Shown here: piece by piece, positions 1-10,499 of the stretch
How positions within the stretch are numbered: the first letter of the stretch is position 1
Layout of the letters: each line of letters opens with the position of its first letter
From: a bacterium M00.F.Ca.ET.205.01.1.1
GTDB lineage: Bacteria; Pseudomonadota; Alphaproteobacteria; Rhizobiales; Rhizobiaceae
DNA: 64,000 nt
Direction: 5' to 3'
NCBI GenBank assembly: GCA_004791255.1
Contig: SRUQ01000008.1
Coordinates: 248,001 to 312,000, forward strand
Translations under genes and position numbers: made by a program
Notes under the pieces: model-generated
What the model was told of the DNA's origin: nothing
The model's input: only the letters and a program-made list of their open reading frames with translations
Databases searched by the model: none

Positions 1-176
1 GCGTCATGCTGGCGAACTTCTTCGGCAAGCTCTACGCCGAAACGGTTGCAGGCAATCGCGACCGGCTGAAGCTGATCGAGGATCTGAGGATTCCGCCCTT
101 CCCCGGCGGCCGGCGTTTGCGCACGCCGCTGCTGTTTCTTGCGCTCAACTGGTTCGCGCTGCGGGACCGAATCTAA
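1..176 (+). CDS. FAD-dependent oxidoreductase, C-terminal end (partial)
   Basis: Only the last 57 codons are in the window, read in the frame that ends at TAA 174-176. The tail carries the pattern FPGGRRLRTPLLFLALNWF followed by a short charged end. Tails of this kind (FPGG..LRTPLL.L.M.W) close the DAO-type FAD oxidoreductases related to gamma-glutamylputrescine oxidase and amino-acid dehydrogenases. The FAD-binding and substrate domains lie upstream of the window, so substrate and pathway cannot be judged. Assignment is by resemblance of the C-terminal motif alone. Confidence 0.5.
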   Translation, partial: VMLANFFGKLYAETVAGNRDRLKLIEDLRIPPFPGGRRLRTPLLFLALNWFALRDRI

Positions 177-191
177 TCGCTCCGATATGAT

Positions 192-207
192 GTAATATTG
201 TAATATT
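192..207. promoter_or_regulatory. AT-rich tandem octamer upstream of the SH3 gene
   Basis: Two head-to-tail copies of GTAATATT lie in otherwise GC-rich DNA between the oxidoreductase stop and the SH3-protein start at 430. The position fits a promoter or operator. No clean -35/-10 pair can be assigned, so the call rests on composition and repetition only. Confidence 0.25.
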
Positions 208-429
208 TCTTGCCCAGGCGGCGCATTGCGCAATTCCCGGCAAAGGCGCAGAATCTGCTACGATGGCGTACTGATGCCACAATTGCGGGCAAAAGGTGCT
301 GCTTCTGGGCGATTGTTCGGGGATTTGTTTGCGGGCCAGCCCGCGTCGATTTTGGGACTGATGCCGATCAGATGCCGGACTTCCGGCGCCGATCGAAAGA
401 ACATCGGCCCACCTATGGAGGTGGCAAGA

Positions 430-1296
430 GTGAGAGAGCCCTTCAGTTTCGGTACGCCGGAACGTCGGCGCTTTGCCATGCAGTTCGGATACGAAATGCG
501 GCCGTCCTTCTGGCAGGAAGTCCGTTCGAACTCGCATCTGGTGATTGCCGCGGTCGGCACCGCCGCGCTGCTTGGCGTGGCCGCGGTCGCGCTCTGGCTC
601 GCATTGCCGGCAAATGAGAGGCAAGCGGCGGCGGCCAATCCCGAGCAGACGATTCCGGCAATTCCGGTAAAGACGACGAAGATCGCGCCTCCGGGGACAA
701 CGGTGGCGGGCACAACCGTGGCCGCAGCAGCCGCGCCGCAGGCAGCGCCCAAGTCCAACCAGATCAAACCGACCGTGGCAGTCGCCGCAGCCGCCATACC
801 GGCGCTCTCCGCCAATGATCCGCGCTGGACCGACTCCCAACAGACACCCGCACCGGCTCCTTCCAGCCAGACGGCGAACCAGGCCGAGCAAGCGCCGGCC
901 AAGCCGGCGACAGCCGCGGCGTTCGCGCAACCCGCCGCCGACAGCGACGCCGCCACCGAACTTGCCAAGGTCGCCGCGCCGCCTGCCCCGGCGCCCGGCA
1001 AGCCAGACGGCGCAAAGACCGCCGCCATCCCCGCCGTGCAGCCGCAACAGCCCACGGCGGCGCAGGATGACGAGAGCAAGGCCAAGGCCAAGCCAGGCAA
1101 GGTGGCGGCCGCCGGCACCGGACGCATTTTGCGGCCCGTGACGATGCGCAGCGGACCGAAGAAGGGGGCTGCGGCCATCGTCACCGTGCCCGCCAGAACC
1201 TCGGTGCAGGTGATGAGCTGCAAGCAATGGTGCCAGATCGTCTATAACGGCAAGACCGGCTGGGTCTACAAAAGCTACATCAAGCCGGGCGCGTAA
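430..1296 (+). CDS. Membrane-anchored SH3-domain protein
   Basis: A 288-residue protein with a cytoplasmic N-terminus, one hydrophobic segment at about residues 37-59, a long Ala/Pro/Lys-rich linker (about 65-220) and a C-terminal bacterial SH3 (SH3_3-type) domain. The SH3 part shows the usual pattern: MRSGP near its start, a Cys pair (MSCKQWCQIVYNGKTGWV) and a terminal Y.K. SH3_3 domains usually contact peptidoglycan or peptides outside the membrane, so a type II anchored envelope protein is likely. The start was set at GTG 430 because GGAGG precedes it by 8 bases; ATG 415 and ATG 478 are alternatives. The reading frame runs further upstream with poor content. Partner and exact role are unknown. 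Confidence 0.7.
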   Translation: MREPFSFGTPERRRFAMQFGYEMRPSFWQEVRSNSHLVIAAVGTAALLGVAAVALWLALPANERQAAAANPEQTIPAIPVKTTKIAPPGTTVAGTTVAAAAAPQAAPKSNQIKPTVAVAAAAIPALSANDPRWTDSQQTPAPAPSSQTANQAEQAPAKPATAAAFAQPAADSDAATELAKVAAPPAPAPGKPDGAKTAAIPAVQPQQPTAAQDDESKAKAKPGKVAAAGTGRILRPVTMRSGPKKGAAAIVTVPARTSVQVMSCKQWCQIVYNGKTGWVYKSYIKPGA

Positions 1297-1317
1297 TATC
1301 CGACACGCCTGCGGCGG

Positions 1318-2079
1318 TCAGATGCAGCGCCCGCCATCGACCTCCAGCGCCACGCCGGTGATGAAGGCGGCTTCGTCAGAGGCCAGCCAAAGTGCCGCAT
1401 TGGCGATGTCGAGCGGCGTCGAAAGCCGGCCGAGCGGAATGGAGGCGCGGAATCTGTCGCGGATTTCGGGCGTGTCGGCGCCCATGAATTTCTCCAGCAT
1501 GCCGGTCTCTCCGGCAACCGGACAGAGACAGTTGACGCGGATGTTCTTGGGCGCGAGCTCGACCGCCATCGACTTGGTGGCGGTGATCGCCCAGCCTTTC
1601 GAGGCGTTGTACCAGGTGAGGCCGGGCCGTGGCCTGAGCCCCGCGGTGGAGGCGGTGGTGAGAATGACGCCGCCACCTTGCCGCTCCATGATCGGCACCA
1701 CGGCAAGGGCGGCGTGATAAATCGCCTTCATGTTGACCGCCGTGATCAGGTCGAACGTCTCCTCGTCGACGTCGAGCAAATCGCCGTTGCGGTGGGTGAA
1801 GCCGGCATTGTTGACCATGATGTCGATGCGGCCGAAGGCGTTCTTGGCGGCATGGACCATCTCGTCGAATTCGGAGCGCAGCGAAACATCGGTCTGCGTC
1901 CAGATAGCCGCGTTGCCGATTTCGCCGGCGACGCGCTCGGCTCCCTTGGCGTTGAGATCGGCCACGACCACCCGCGCGCCCTCTTCGGCGAAGCGCCTGG
2001 CCATGCCTTCACCGAAGCCGGATGCCGCGCCGGTGATGACCGCGACCTTGTTTTCGAGGCGCATGGGTTTCCCGCTCAT
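1318..2079 (-). CDS. SDR-family NAD(P)-dependent oxidoreductase
   Basis: Classical short-chain dehydrogenase of 253 residues. The nucleotide-binding motif TGAASGFGEGMA follows the first beta strand, NNAG lies in the middle, the catalytic Tyr-Lys pair is in WYNASKGWA with an upstream Ser, and the protein ends with the usual VDGGRCI. An Asp closing strand 2 (VVADLN) points to NAD(H) preference. Such enzymes oxidise or reduce small alcohols, sugars or polyols; the substrate cannot be read from sequence. Start chosen at ATG 2079; ATG 2064 (MRLENK) also works and no ribosome binding site is decisive. It converges with the SH3 gene, leaving 21 bp between stops. Confidence 0.85.
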   Translation of the reverse strand: MSGKPMRLENKVAVITGAASGFGEGMARRFAEEGARVVVADLNAKGAERVAGEIGNAAIWTQTDVSLRSEFDEMVHAAKNAFGRIDIMVNNAGFTHRNGDLLDVDEETFDLITAVNMKAIYHAALAVVPIMERQGGGVILTTASTAGLRPRPGLTWYNASKGWAITATKSMAVELAPKNIRVNCLCPVAGETGMLEKFMGADTPEIRDRFRASIPLGRLSTPLDIANAALWLASDEAAFITGVALEVDGGRCI

Positions 2080-2315
2080 TGAGATCATCCCGCGATTGCA
2101 CAAGGTGGGCGGCGGACCGCCACGGCTCATGCCGCGACGGACAGCGCGCCGATTTCTCCCTTAGCTTTCGTCACATTCGCGTTCTATGCTGCAGGTGCGA
2201 AAGCTTCACGGAGTCTTCGATCACCGAAAAGCCTGTGGGCAGCGCCTGTGTCAAGCGCACATCTGGACCCAATCACACTCCAACGATTGGTCTTCGATGT
2301 GACACCATGGCACTG

Positions 2316-2342
2316 GATAAATTAAATCGATTAGATTATATC
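2316..2342. promoter_or_regulatory. AT-rich imperfect palindrome before zwf
   Basis: An AT-rich block (GATAAATTAAAT centred on CG and followed by ATTAGATTATATC) sits 38 bp upstream of the zwf start in GC-rich surroundings. The two arms are roughly inverted. It could be the zwf-pgl-edd promoter or a regulator site; sugar-responsive RpiR/HexR-type repressors commonly act on such operons. No specific consensus was matched. Confidence 0.3.
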
Positions 2343-2380
2343 AGCCCCGCACCTGCGAGCGGCGTCAAAGCGGATAGACC

Positions 2381-3850
2381 ATGACAAGCCAGATCATCCC
2401 CGTCGACCCTTTCGATTTCATCATTTTCGGCGGCACCGGCGACCTGTCGGAGCGCAAGCTTTTGCCGTCGCTCTATTACCGCCAGCGCGACCACCAGTTT
2501 TCCGAGCCGACGCGCATCATCGGCACGTCGCGCTCGAAGATGACCGACGCGGAGTTCCAGGCTTTCGCCAAGCAGGCGATCTCCGATCATGTCAAACCGG
2601 CCGACATCGACGCCAAGGAACTGGCGACCTTCCTGGCGCGGCTTTCCTATGTCTCGGCGGATGCGACGAGCGGCGCCGGCTTCGACGCGCTCAAGAAGGC
2701 GATCGGCGACAGCGACCGTATCCGCGCCTTCTATCTGGCGGTGGCGCCGGCGCTGTTCGGCGACATCTCGCACAAGCTCAGAGAGCACAGTCTGATCACG
2801 CCGAATTCGCGCATCGTGCTGGAGAAGCCGATCGGCCGTGACCTCGCCTCGGCGCAGGCGCTCAACGATCTGGTCGGCGACGACTTCCACGAAAGCCAGA
2901 TCTTCCGCATCGACCACTATCTCGGCAAGGAAACAGTGCAGAACCTGATGGCGCTGCGCTTTGCCAACGCGCTCTACGAGCCGCTGTGGAATTCCGCCCA
3001 TATCGACCATGTTCAGATCACGGTCGCCGAGACCGTCGGCCTGGAAGACCGCGTCACCTACTACGACAAGGCGGGCGCGCTGCGCGACATGGTGCAGAAC
3101 CACATGCTGCAGCTGCTCTGCCTGGTCGCCATGGAGGCGCCGTCGTCGATGGACGCCGACGCCGTGCGCGACGAAAAGCTGAAAGTGCTGCGGGCGCTGA
3201 AGCGCATCAGCGGCAACGAGGCGCCCAAGCACACCGTGCGCGGACAGTATCGCGCCGGCGCTTCCGCCGGCGGACCGGTGAAGGGCTATGTCGAGGAACT
3301 CGGCAAGGACAGCAACACCGAGACCTTCGTCGCCATCAAGGCCGAGATCGGCAACTGGCGTTGGGCCGGCGTTCCCTTCTATCTCAGGACCGGCAAGCGG
3401 CTGGCGACGCGCGTTTCGGAAATCGTCATCGAGTTCAAGCCGATCCCGCATTCCATCTTCGGCGACAGCGCCGGACCGATCTTCGCCAACCAGCTGGTCA
3501 TCCGGCTGCAGCCCGACGACGGCGTCAAGCAGTTCATCATGATCAAGGACCCGGGTCCGGGCGGCATGCGGCTGCGCCAGATCTCGCTCGACATGAGCTT
3601 CGCGCAATCCTTCGACGGCCGCGCCCCCGACGCCTATGAGCGGCTGATCATGGATGTCATCCGTGGCAACCAGACGCTGTTCATGCGCCGCGACGAGGTG
3701 GAGGCCGCCTGGCAGTGGATCGACCCGATCCAGAACGCCTGGGAAAGCGCCAAGCAGGAGGCGCAAGGCTATACGGCAGGCACCTGGGGTCCTTCGGCCT
3801 CGATAGCGCTGATCGAACGCGACGGGCGGACATGGCACGAGAGCAATTGA
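2381..3850 (+). CDS. zwf: Glucose-6-phosphate 1-dehydrogenase
   Basis: Oxidises glucose-6-phosphate to 6-phosphogluconolactone with NAD(P)+, the first step into the Entner-Doudoroff and pentose-phosphate routes; cytoplasmic. At 489 residues it has the family length. The N-terminal dinucleotide-binding motif IIFGGTGDLSERKL starts at about residue 14. The signature RIDHYLGKE, holding the substrate-binding and catalytic His/Lys residues, begins at residue 176. The C-terminal G6PD domain ends in a normal GTWGPS region. It is the first gene of zwf-pgl-edd; its last 19 bases overlap the pgl start, so the two are probably translationally coupled. Confidence 0.97.
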   Translation: MTSQIIPVDPFDFIIFGGTGDLSERKLLPSLYYRQRDHQFSEPTRIIGTSRSKMTDAEFQAFAKQAISDHVKPADIDAKELATFLARLSYVSADATSGAGFDALKKAIGDSDRIRAFYLAVAPALFGDISHKLREHSLITPNSRIVLEKPIGRDLASAQALNDLVGDDFHESQIFRIDHYLGKETVQNLMALRFANALYEPLWNSAHIDHVQITVAETVGLEDRVTYYDKAGALRDMVQNHMLQLLCLVAMEAPSSMDADAVRDEKLKVLRALKRISGNEAPKHTVRGQYRAGASAGGPVKGYVEELGKDSNTETFVAIKAEIGNWRWAGVPFYLRTGKRLATRVSEIVIEFKPIPHSIFGDSAGPIFANQLVIRLQPDDGVKQFIMIKDPGPGGMRLRQISLDMSFAQSFDGRAPDAYERLIMDVIRGNQTLFMRRDEVEAAWQWIDPIQNAWESAKQEAQGYTAGTWGPSASIALIERDGRTWHESN

Positions 3851-4548
3851 GCAGCGCCAGCTACAACTGGAACGCCTTTCCCGGCCGCCCGGAACTGGCG
3901 GCGGCACTGGCGGCCCGCGTTGCCGAGCGTCTGACCAGGGCGATCGCCGAACGCGGCACGGCATTGCTGGCTGTCTCCGGCGGCACCACGCCGGCAAAGT
4001 TCTTCGCAGCGCTTTCGGCGATGCCGATCGCCTGGGACAAGGTGGTCGTGACGCTGGTCGACGAGCGCTTTGTGCCGGCTTCCTCGCCGCGCTCCAACGC
4101 CGGGCTTGTGGCCGCCAACCTGCTGCAGAATGCGGCGGCATCGGGCCGCTTCGTGCCGCTCTATCATGAAGCCGTCAGCATCGAGGCCGCAGCCGCATCC
4201 GACAATGCGGCGCTCCAGTCGCTGCCCTGGCCGCTCGATGTGGTGGTGCTCGGCATGGGACTGGATGGCCACACCGCCTCGTTCTTTCCCGACGCCGACG
4301 AGCTGCCGAAGCTGCTCGACCCATCCTGCGACCGGATAATCATGCCGGTTCATGCGGCAAGTGCGGGCGAGCCGCGATTGACCTTGACCATGGCGCGCAT
4401 CATCGACGCCGGTTTGCTTGCGCTGCACATAGAGGGCGAGGACAAGCGCACCGCCTTCGACGGGGCCATGGGTGCGGGACCGCGCAAGCCGATCCGCGCC
4501 GTGCTCGACGCATCGCCCAGGCCCGTGGAGGTTTTCTGGGCGCCCTGA
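3832..4548 (+). CDS. pgl: 6-phosphogluconolactonase
   Basis: Hydrolyses 6-phosphogluconolactone to 6-phosphogluconate, the step after Zwf. The 238 residues show the glucosamine-6-phosphate isomerase/6-PGL fold landmarks: SGGTTP near residue 46, VDERFVP with the flexible SNAGL segment, and LGMGLDGHTASFFP with the conserved Asp-Gly-His. Start taken at ATG 3832 inside the zwf 3' end, because the frame upstream only overlaps zwf and the protein then begins at the family-typical distance from its first motif. A 73-bp gap separates it from edd. Confidence 0.95.
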   Translation: MAREQLSSASYNWNAFPGRPELAAALAARVAERLTRAIAERGTALLAVSGGTTPAKFFAALSAMPIAWDKVVVTLVDERFVPASSPRSNAGLVAANLLQNAAASGRFVPLYHEAVSIEAAAASDNAALQSLPWPLDVVVLGMGLDGHTASFFPDADELPKLLDPSCDRIIMPVHAASAGEPRLTLTMARIIDAGLLALHIEGEDKRTAFDGAMGAGPRKPIRAVLDASPRPVEVFWAP

Positions 4549-4621
4549 TTTTTCAATTCATTGCGGTCCCGGCAATGACGGGAGGATATTTCCGGGACCG
4601 CGCCTGAAAGGACCTGATGCC

Positions 4622-6445
<1,824 letters not shown>

Positions 6446-6466
6446 CCTGCGTCCTATCCTTCAAGC

Positions 6467-6494
6467 AAAAAGGGCGGCTTGAGCCGCCCTTTTT
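6467..6494 (+). terminator. Rho-independent terminator after edd (bidirectional)
   Basis: AAAAAGGGCGGC and GCCGCCCTTTTT form a near-perfect stem around a short loop. The A and T runs on the two sides let it work for edd on the plus strand and for the vWA gene converging on the minus strand. Confidence 0.9.
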
Positions 6495-6513
6495 CATGAT
6501 TGCGGCAAGGCGA

Positions 6514-8184
6514 TCACGGCTGAACGGTGATCTCGGCCCGCTCGCCGGCCTTGACCGTCACCGGCATTTCCTTGTCATGGCCTCCATCCGACATGTGCCG
6601 GACGACCACATAGTCGCCAGCCGGAATGGTCTGCTGCCAGGTTTCGCCATAGTTCAGGCCAAGCGCCTTGCGGTTGCCCTGAATGTCCTTTTTCGGCGAC
6701 AAGACCTCGATCGAGTAGGCCCCGGGCGCCGACATCGACAGAACACCGGCGTTGAGCGACACCTTGATGTCCTGATTGTCGCCGACCTTGACGGTGAACG
6801 GCTGCTCGACACCGGCAAGGTCAAGTGTGGTGACGGCGACATAGTCGTCCGGCGGCAGCCAGAACTTGCTGTCGGGTCCATAGGAATGGGCGACATCGTC
6901 ACGCGAGCCGTCGATCTTCTTCTTGGCCTTGACGATCTGGAAGCCGATGCCGGAGCTGTCGGCCTTGTCTCCTCCAGCGGAGTAATAGGCATTGAAGACG
7001 GCATGGCCAACGCCGACGATCACATCCTTTTCGACCGTCTGCCCGGCGGCGAGCTGGATGGTCTCGGTCACCGAGCCGCTGCCGATCTCAACCGTGATCT
7101 TCTGTTCCCCTGCCGGCACGATGACTTTGGAGTCGCCATAGTGGGTGGTGCTGCCGCCCGGATGGGTAAAGTCGACACGGGCTTCGGTACTGATGTCGGC
7201 GCCCTGGCTTGCCTTGGGGTGGATGAGCATTGTGCCCGCGTTCAAGGTGAAGAGAGGCTTGTAGACCTGACCGGCCTCGATCTTGATCTTCTGCTCCACC
7301 TTGGCCTCGTCATCGCGCGCCACGACGATGTAGTCGCCGGGATCGAGATTGCCGTTGTAGATGCCGTATTCGGTGGTGACGTAATCGCCGCGCGAACCGT
7401 CGGATTTCGCCTTGGAGATTTCCCAGGCGTTGCCATCGGTGATCGGCTCGCCACCTTCGGCCATCACCACGCTCGGGGTGAAATTGAATTCCGGCTTGGC
7501 AGGTTCGGGTGCAGGTGCCGGAGCGGGCGTCGGCTCCGGAGCCGGCGCAGGGGCTGGCGCCGGAGCGGCGACGGTTTCGACCAATGCTTCCTGCAGCGCC
7601 TTCTCGTCGGAAGCCTGGATGTACTTGCCGCCGGTGTTGTCGGCCAGACATGAGATCTGCTTGCCTTCATCGGCGGTCAGACCGAAGCCGACCACATCGG
7701 CGGTGAAATCGACGCCCGACGCCTCGAGTTCCTTGCCGAGAGCACAAGGATCGCCGCCACAGGTCTCGAGACCATCGGTGATGAGGACGACTGTCGCCTT
7801 GTCCTCTGTGTATTTCAGCGCTTCGGCTGCCTGTTTGACGGCCGCCGTCAGCGGCGTCTTGCCGAGGAATTTCAGGCTGTCGGCGGCGGCCGAGATGGCG
7901 CTTGCCGAGCCTGCCTGGGCCGGCACGATGAGCTGGATGTCGTCGCAACTGCCCTTCTCGCGATGGCCATAGGCCATGAAGCCGATCTCGTCATCGGCGG
8001 GGACCGACTGAAGCACGTTTCTCAACGATTCACGGGCGATTTCCAGCTTGGGCTTGCCGTCGATCTGCGCCCACATCGAGCCGGATGCATCGAGAATGAT
8101 GATGACCTTGTTCGCGGCAAAGCCGAGCGTCGTCATCGACAACAGGAGGATCGCCGCAGCGACGCTCCGCGCAAATACCGCCAT
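6514..8184 (-). CDS. Secreted von Willebrand factor A domain protein
   Basis: A 556-residue exported protein. An N-terminal signal peptide (Ala/Leu-rich, ending about GFAA at residue 22) is followed directly by a vWA domain. That domain carries the MIDAS metal site DASGSMW, the Thr of GKTPLTAA and the ITDGLETC motif, and it ends near residue 210. A Pro/Ala/Glu repeat linker (about 213-240) leads to a beta-rich C-terminal half with several similar modules containing DGSRGDYV- and GDYVVV-like turns. This suggests repeated immunoglobulin or carboxypeptidase-regulatory-type folds. CAGGAG precedes ATG 8184. A periplasmic or surface adhesive role is inferred; ligand unknown. Confidence 0.75.
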   Translation of the reverse strand: MAVFARSVAAAILLLSMTTLGFAANKVIIILDASGSMWAQIDGKPKLEIARESLRNVLQSVPADDEIGFMAYGHREKGSCDDIQLIVPAQAGSASAISAAADSLKFLGKTPLTAAVKQAAEALKYTEDKATVVLITDGLETCGGDPCALGKELEASGVDFTADVVGFGLTADEGKQISCLADNTGGKYIQASDEKALQEALVETVAAPAPAPAPAPEPTPAPAPAPEPAKPEFNFTPSVVMAEGGEPITDGNAWEISKAKSDGSRGDYVTTEYGIYNGNLDPGDYIVVARDDEAKVEQKIKIEAGQVYKPLFTLNAGTMLIHPKASQGADISTEARVDFTHPGGSTTHYGDSKVIVPAGEQKITVEIGSGSVTETIQLAAGQTVEKDVIVGVGHAVFNAYYSAGGDKADSSGIGFQIVKAKKKIDGSRDDVAHSYGPDSKFWLPPDDYVAVTTLDLAGVEQPFTVKVGDNQDIKVSLNAGVLSMSAPGAYSIEVLSPKKDIQGNRKALGLNYGETWQQTIPAGDYVVVRHMSDGGHDKEMPVTVKAGERAEITVQP

Positions 8185-8208
8185 CGAAATCTCCTGAGTT
8201 AGCCCCCT

Positions 8209-8331
8209 GGAGCGGTTCACCGTTTCACGGAAACGCCGAACCGCTCCATATCTTTGTTTTCAAGCAATTCCCTAGGGAAAGCGCAACGCGCTTTTCCCGG
8301 GAAAACCGCTGACACTCTTCCTGGAATTGCT
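8209..8331. repeat. Intergenic palindromic repeat element
   Basis: Two nested inverted repeats in tandem. GGAGCGGTTC (8209) pairs with GAACCGCTCC (to 8247), and AGCAATTCC (8263) pairs with GGAATTGCT (to 8331). The arrangement matches a repeat I recognise as common in Mesorhizobium/Rhizobium intergenic DNA; copy number cannot be checked here. It fills most of the space upstream of the vWA gene. Confidence 0.6.
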
Positions 8332-8452
8332 CTGGTCCGCACCCGCGAAGCTATTTGACGCTGCGTCCGGACACAAGCCCAGGACGCGTAGGTGGCTCAG
8401 ACGCCAGGCCCCGATGCTGGCCGACCAACCACCGGCATCAGCCGTCAACGCC

Positions 8453-9415
8453 TCAATAGGTGGTGCGCCGTTCTTCCGAAGGCGGCCGGCCGAACTGCAG
8501 CCTATAGCTCTGGGCAAAATAAGAGTGCGAGGTGAAGCCGGTGGCGATGGCCACGTCGAGGATCGGCATGTTGGTCTGGCGCAGCAATTCGCGGGCCCGC
8601 TCCAGCCGCAGCCGCATGTAGTAGCGGCCGGGCGTGACGCTGAGGTGGCGCAGGAACAGCCGCTCCACCTGGCGCACCGACAGGCCTGCCGATTTGGCCA
8701 ACTGCACCGCCGAGAGCGGCTCGTCGAGATGGTCGGCCATCAGTTCGACGATGCGCCGCAGCTTTTCCGACTTGCCGGTCAGGTCGCGCTCCGGACCGAC
8801 ACGCTGGCGGTCGCCGGCGGAGCGGATGCGTTCGTGCTGGAACTGGTTGGCGACGCCATTGGCGAGGTTGGAGCCGAAATCGCCACGCACGATCTCCAGC
8901 ATAAGGTCGATCGAGGTGGTGCCGCCGGCGCAGGTATAGCGCTTACGGTCGATCTCGAAGACATTGCCGGTGCAGTTGATGTCGGGGAAGCGCTCGACGA
9001 AGCCGGCGCGGTTCTCCCAATGGATGGTGCAGCGATAGCCTTCGAGCTGGCCGGCCTCGGCAAGCAGATAGGAGCCTACCGACAGCGCGCCGAGGGCGTT
9101 GCCGCGCCGGCCCCAGCTGCGCAGCGCCGCCAGCACCTTGCTCTTGCCGGGAAACTCCGTCGTCAGGCCGACCGAGACGAATAAGATATCGACCGGCGGC
9201 AGATCGGCGACGCTGTAGTCGATCTTGAGCGGCAGGCCGTTGGAGGCCATCACCGGATCGCCATCGGCCGACACCGTCGTCCAGCCGTAGAAGTCGCGGC
9301 CGAGCAAACGGTTGGCGGAGCGGAACGTGTCGATCGCCGCTGCCAGCGAGAACATGGAAAATTTGTCGACCAGCAGGAAGGCAAACTGCCGCCCACCCTG
9401 AACGGGATCACTCAC
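8453..9415 (-). CDS. GlxA-family transcriptional regulator (DJ-1/PfpI-like + AraC)
   Basis: About 320 residues in two parts. The N-terminal class I glutamine amidotransferase/DJ-1-like domain (FAFLLVDKFSMFSLAAAIDTFR near the start, a GALSVGSYLLAEAG nucleophile-elbow region with Ser in place of the usual Cys, then TIHWE) is likely a ligand sensor without catalysis. The C-terminal AraC/XylS DNA-binding domain has two helix-turn-helices, LSAVQLAKSAGLSVRQVERLF and VAIATGFTSHSYFAQSYR. Relatives control catabolism of arginine, carnitine or glycine betaine. Start is uncertain: GTG 9415 was chosen because it clears the end of folD; GTG 9427 is also possible. It follows folD on the same strand. Confidence 0.82.
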   Translation of the reverse strand: MSDPVQGGRQFAFLLVDKFSMFSLAAAIDTFRSANRLLGRDFYGWTTVSADGDPVMASNGLPLKIDYSVADLPPVDILFVSVGLTTEFPGKSKVLAALRSWGRRGNALGALSVGSYLLAEAGQLEGYRCTIHWENRAGFVERFPDINCTGNVFEIDRKRYTCAGGTTSIDLMLEIVRGDFGSNLANGVANQFQHERIRSAGDRQRVGPERDLTGKSEKLRRIVELMADHLDEPLSAVQLAKSAGLSVRQVERLFLRHLSVTPGRYYMRLRLERARELLRQTNMPILDVAIATGFTSHSYFAQSYRLQFGRPPSEERRTTY

Positions 9416-9462
9416 GACCGGCCGTTCCACGGGAGCAGAGGGGTTCGGCAAAGCTGGCGCTT

Positions 9463-10362
9463 TCAGAAGGAGGGCCGCTTCAACCCGGCCGCGAGGTAGG
9501 CTGAGGCTAACGTATTGGCCATCAGCATGGCAATGGTCATCGGCCCGACGCCGCCAGGCACCGGAGTGATGGCGCCGGCCGCCTTTGCCGCTTCCGCATA
9601 GGCGACATCGCCGACGAGGCGGGATTTGCCCTCGCCTTTTTCGGGTGCCGGGATGCGGTTGATGCCGACATCGATGACGGTCGCGCCGGGCTTCACCCAA
9701 TCGCCTTTGATCATTTCGGGCCGGCCGACGGCGGCAACCAGAATATCGGCGGTGCGGGCCAGTGCCGGCAGGTCCTTCGTGCGGCTATGCGCGATGGTGA
9801 CGGTGCAGTTGGCGGCAAGCAGCAGATTGGCCATCGGCTTGCCGACAATGTTGGAGCGGCCAACGACGACCGCGTTGAGGCCGGACAGATCCTTGCCACG
9901 CACACGCTCGATCAAGAGCATCGAGCCGGCGGGCGTGCAGGGAACGAAGGCGGTGTCGAGTTCGCCGGTGCCGAGCTTGCCGACATTGATGAAATGGAAG
10001 CCGTCGACATCCTTCTGGGGCGCAATGGCCTGGATGATCTTGCCGGCGTCGACATGGGCGGGAAGCGGAAGCTGGACCAGGATGCCGTTGACGGCAGGAT
10101 CGGCATTGAGATCCTCGATGATCTTGAGCAGCGCCTCTTGGGACGTCTCCGCCGGCAGCGTGTGTTGGAGCGAATGGAAACCGCATTCCTTGGCGGTGCG
10201 CGATTTGGAGGCGACGTAGACCTGGCTCGCCGGATCCTCGCCAACGATGACGACGGCGAGGCCGGGCTTGGCCTTGCCCGTGGCCACCAGTTCGGCGGTC
10301 AAGGTCTTGACCGTCCGCACCACGTCTTCGGCAACGCTCTTCCCGTCAATCACTTCGGCCAT
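9463..10362 (-). CDS. folD: Methylenetetrahydrofolate dehydrogenase/cyclohydrolase
   Basis: Bifunctional cytoplasmic enzyme interconverting 5,10-methylene-, 5,10-methenyl- and 10-formyl-tetrahydrofolate. It is full length at 299 residues. Visible are the YVASKSRTAKECG motif with the catalytic Lys, LPLPAH, the PCTPAG loop, the NADP-binding VVVGRSNIVGKPMANLL and the terminal ITPVPGGVGPMTIAML signature. The ATG start lies 137 bp from the divergent end of the proline-rich gene. The regulator at 8453 follows 47 bp downstream on the same strand but has no obvious functional link. Confidence 0.97.
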   Translation of the reverse strand: MAEVIDGKSVAEDVVRTVKTLTAELVATGKAKPGLAVVIVGEDPASQVYVASKSRTAKECGFHSLQHTLPAETSQEALLKIIEDLNADPAVNGILVQLPLPAHVDAGKIIQAIAPQKDVDGFHFINVGKLGTGELDTAFVPCTPAGSMLLIERVRGKDLSGLNAVVVGRSNIVGKPMANLLLAANCTVTIAHSRTKDLPALARTADILVAAVGRPEMIKGDWVKPGATVIDVGINRIPAPEKGEGKSRLVGDVAYAEAAKAAGAITPVPGGVGPMTIAMLMANTLASAYLAAGLKRPSF

Positions 10363-10499
10363 GGACCACCTTGGACATTATTTTGCTTCGGGCGGCATTT
10401 TCACGAAAATTGGCAGATGCAATCCCGTCAAAGCGCCTTCTCATGCCGTTTACGCGAAACCGGCATGTTTTTGTTTGGCAGCGCCGAAAATTTTTTGGC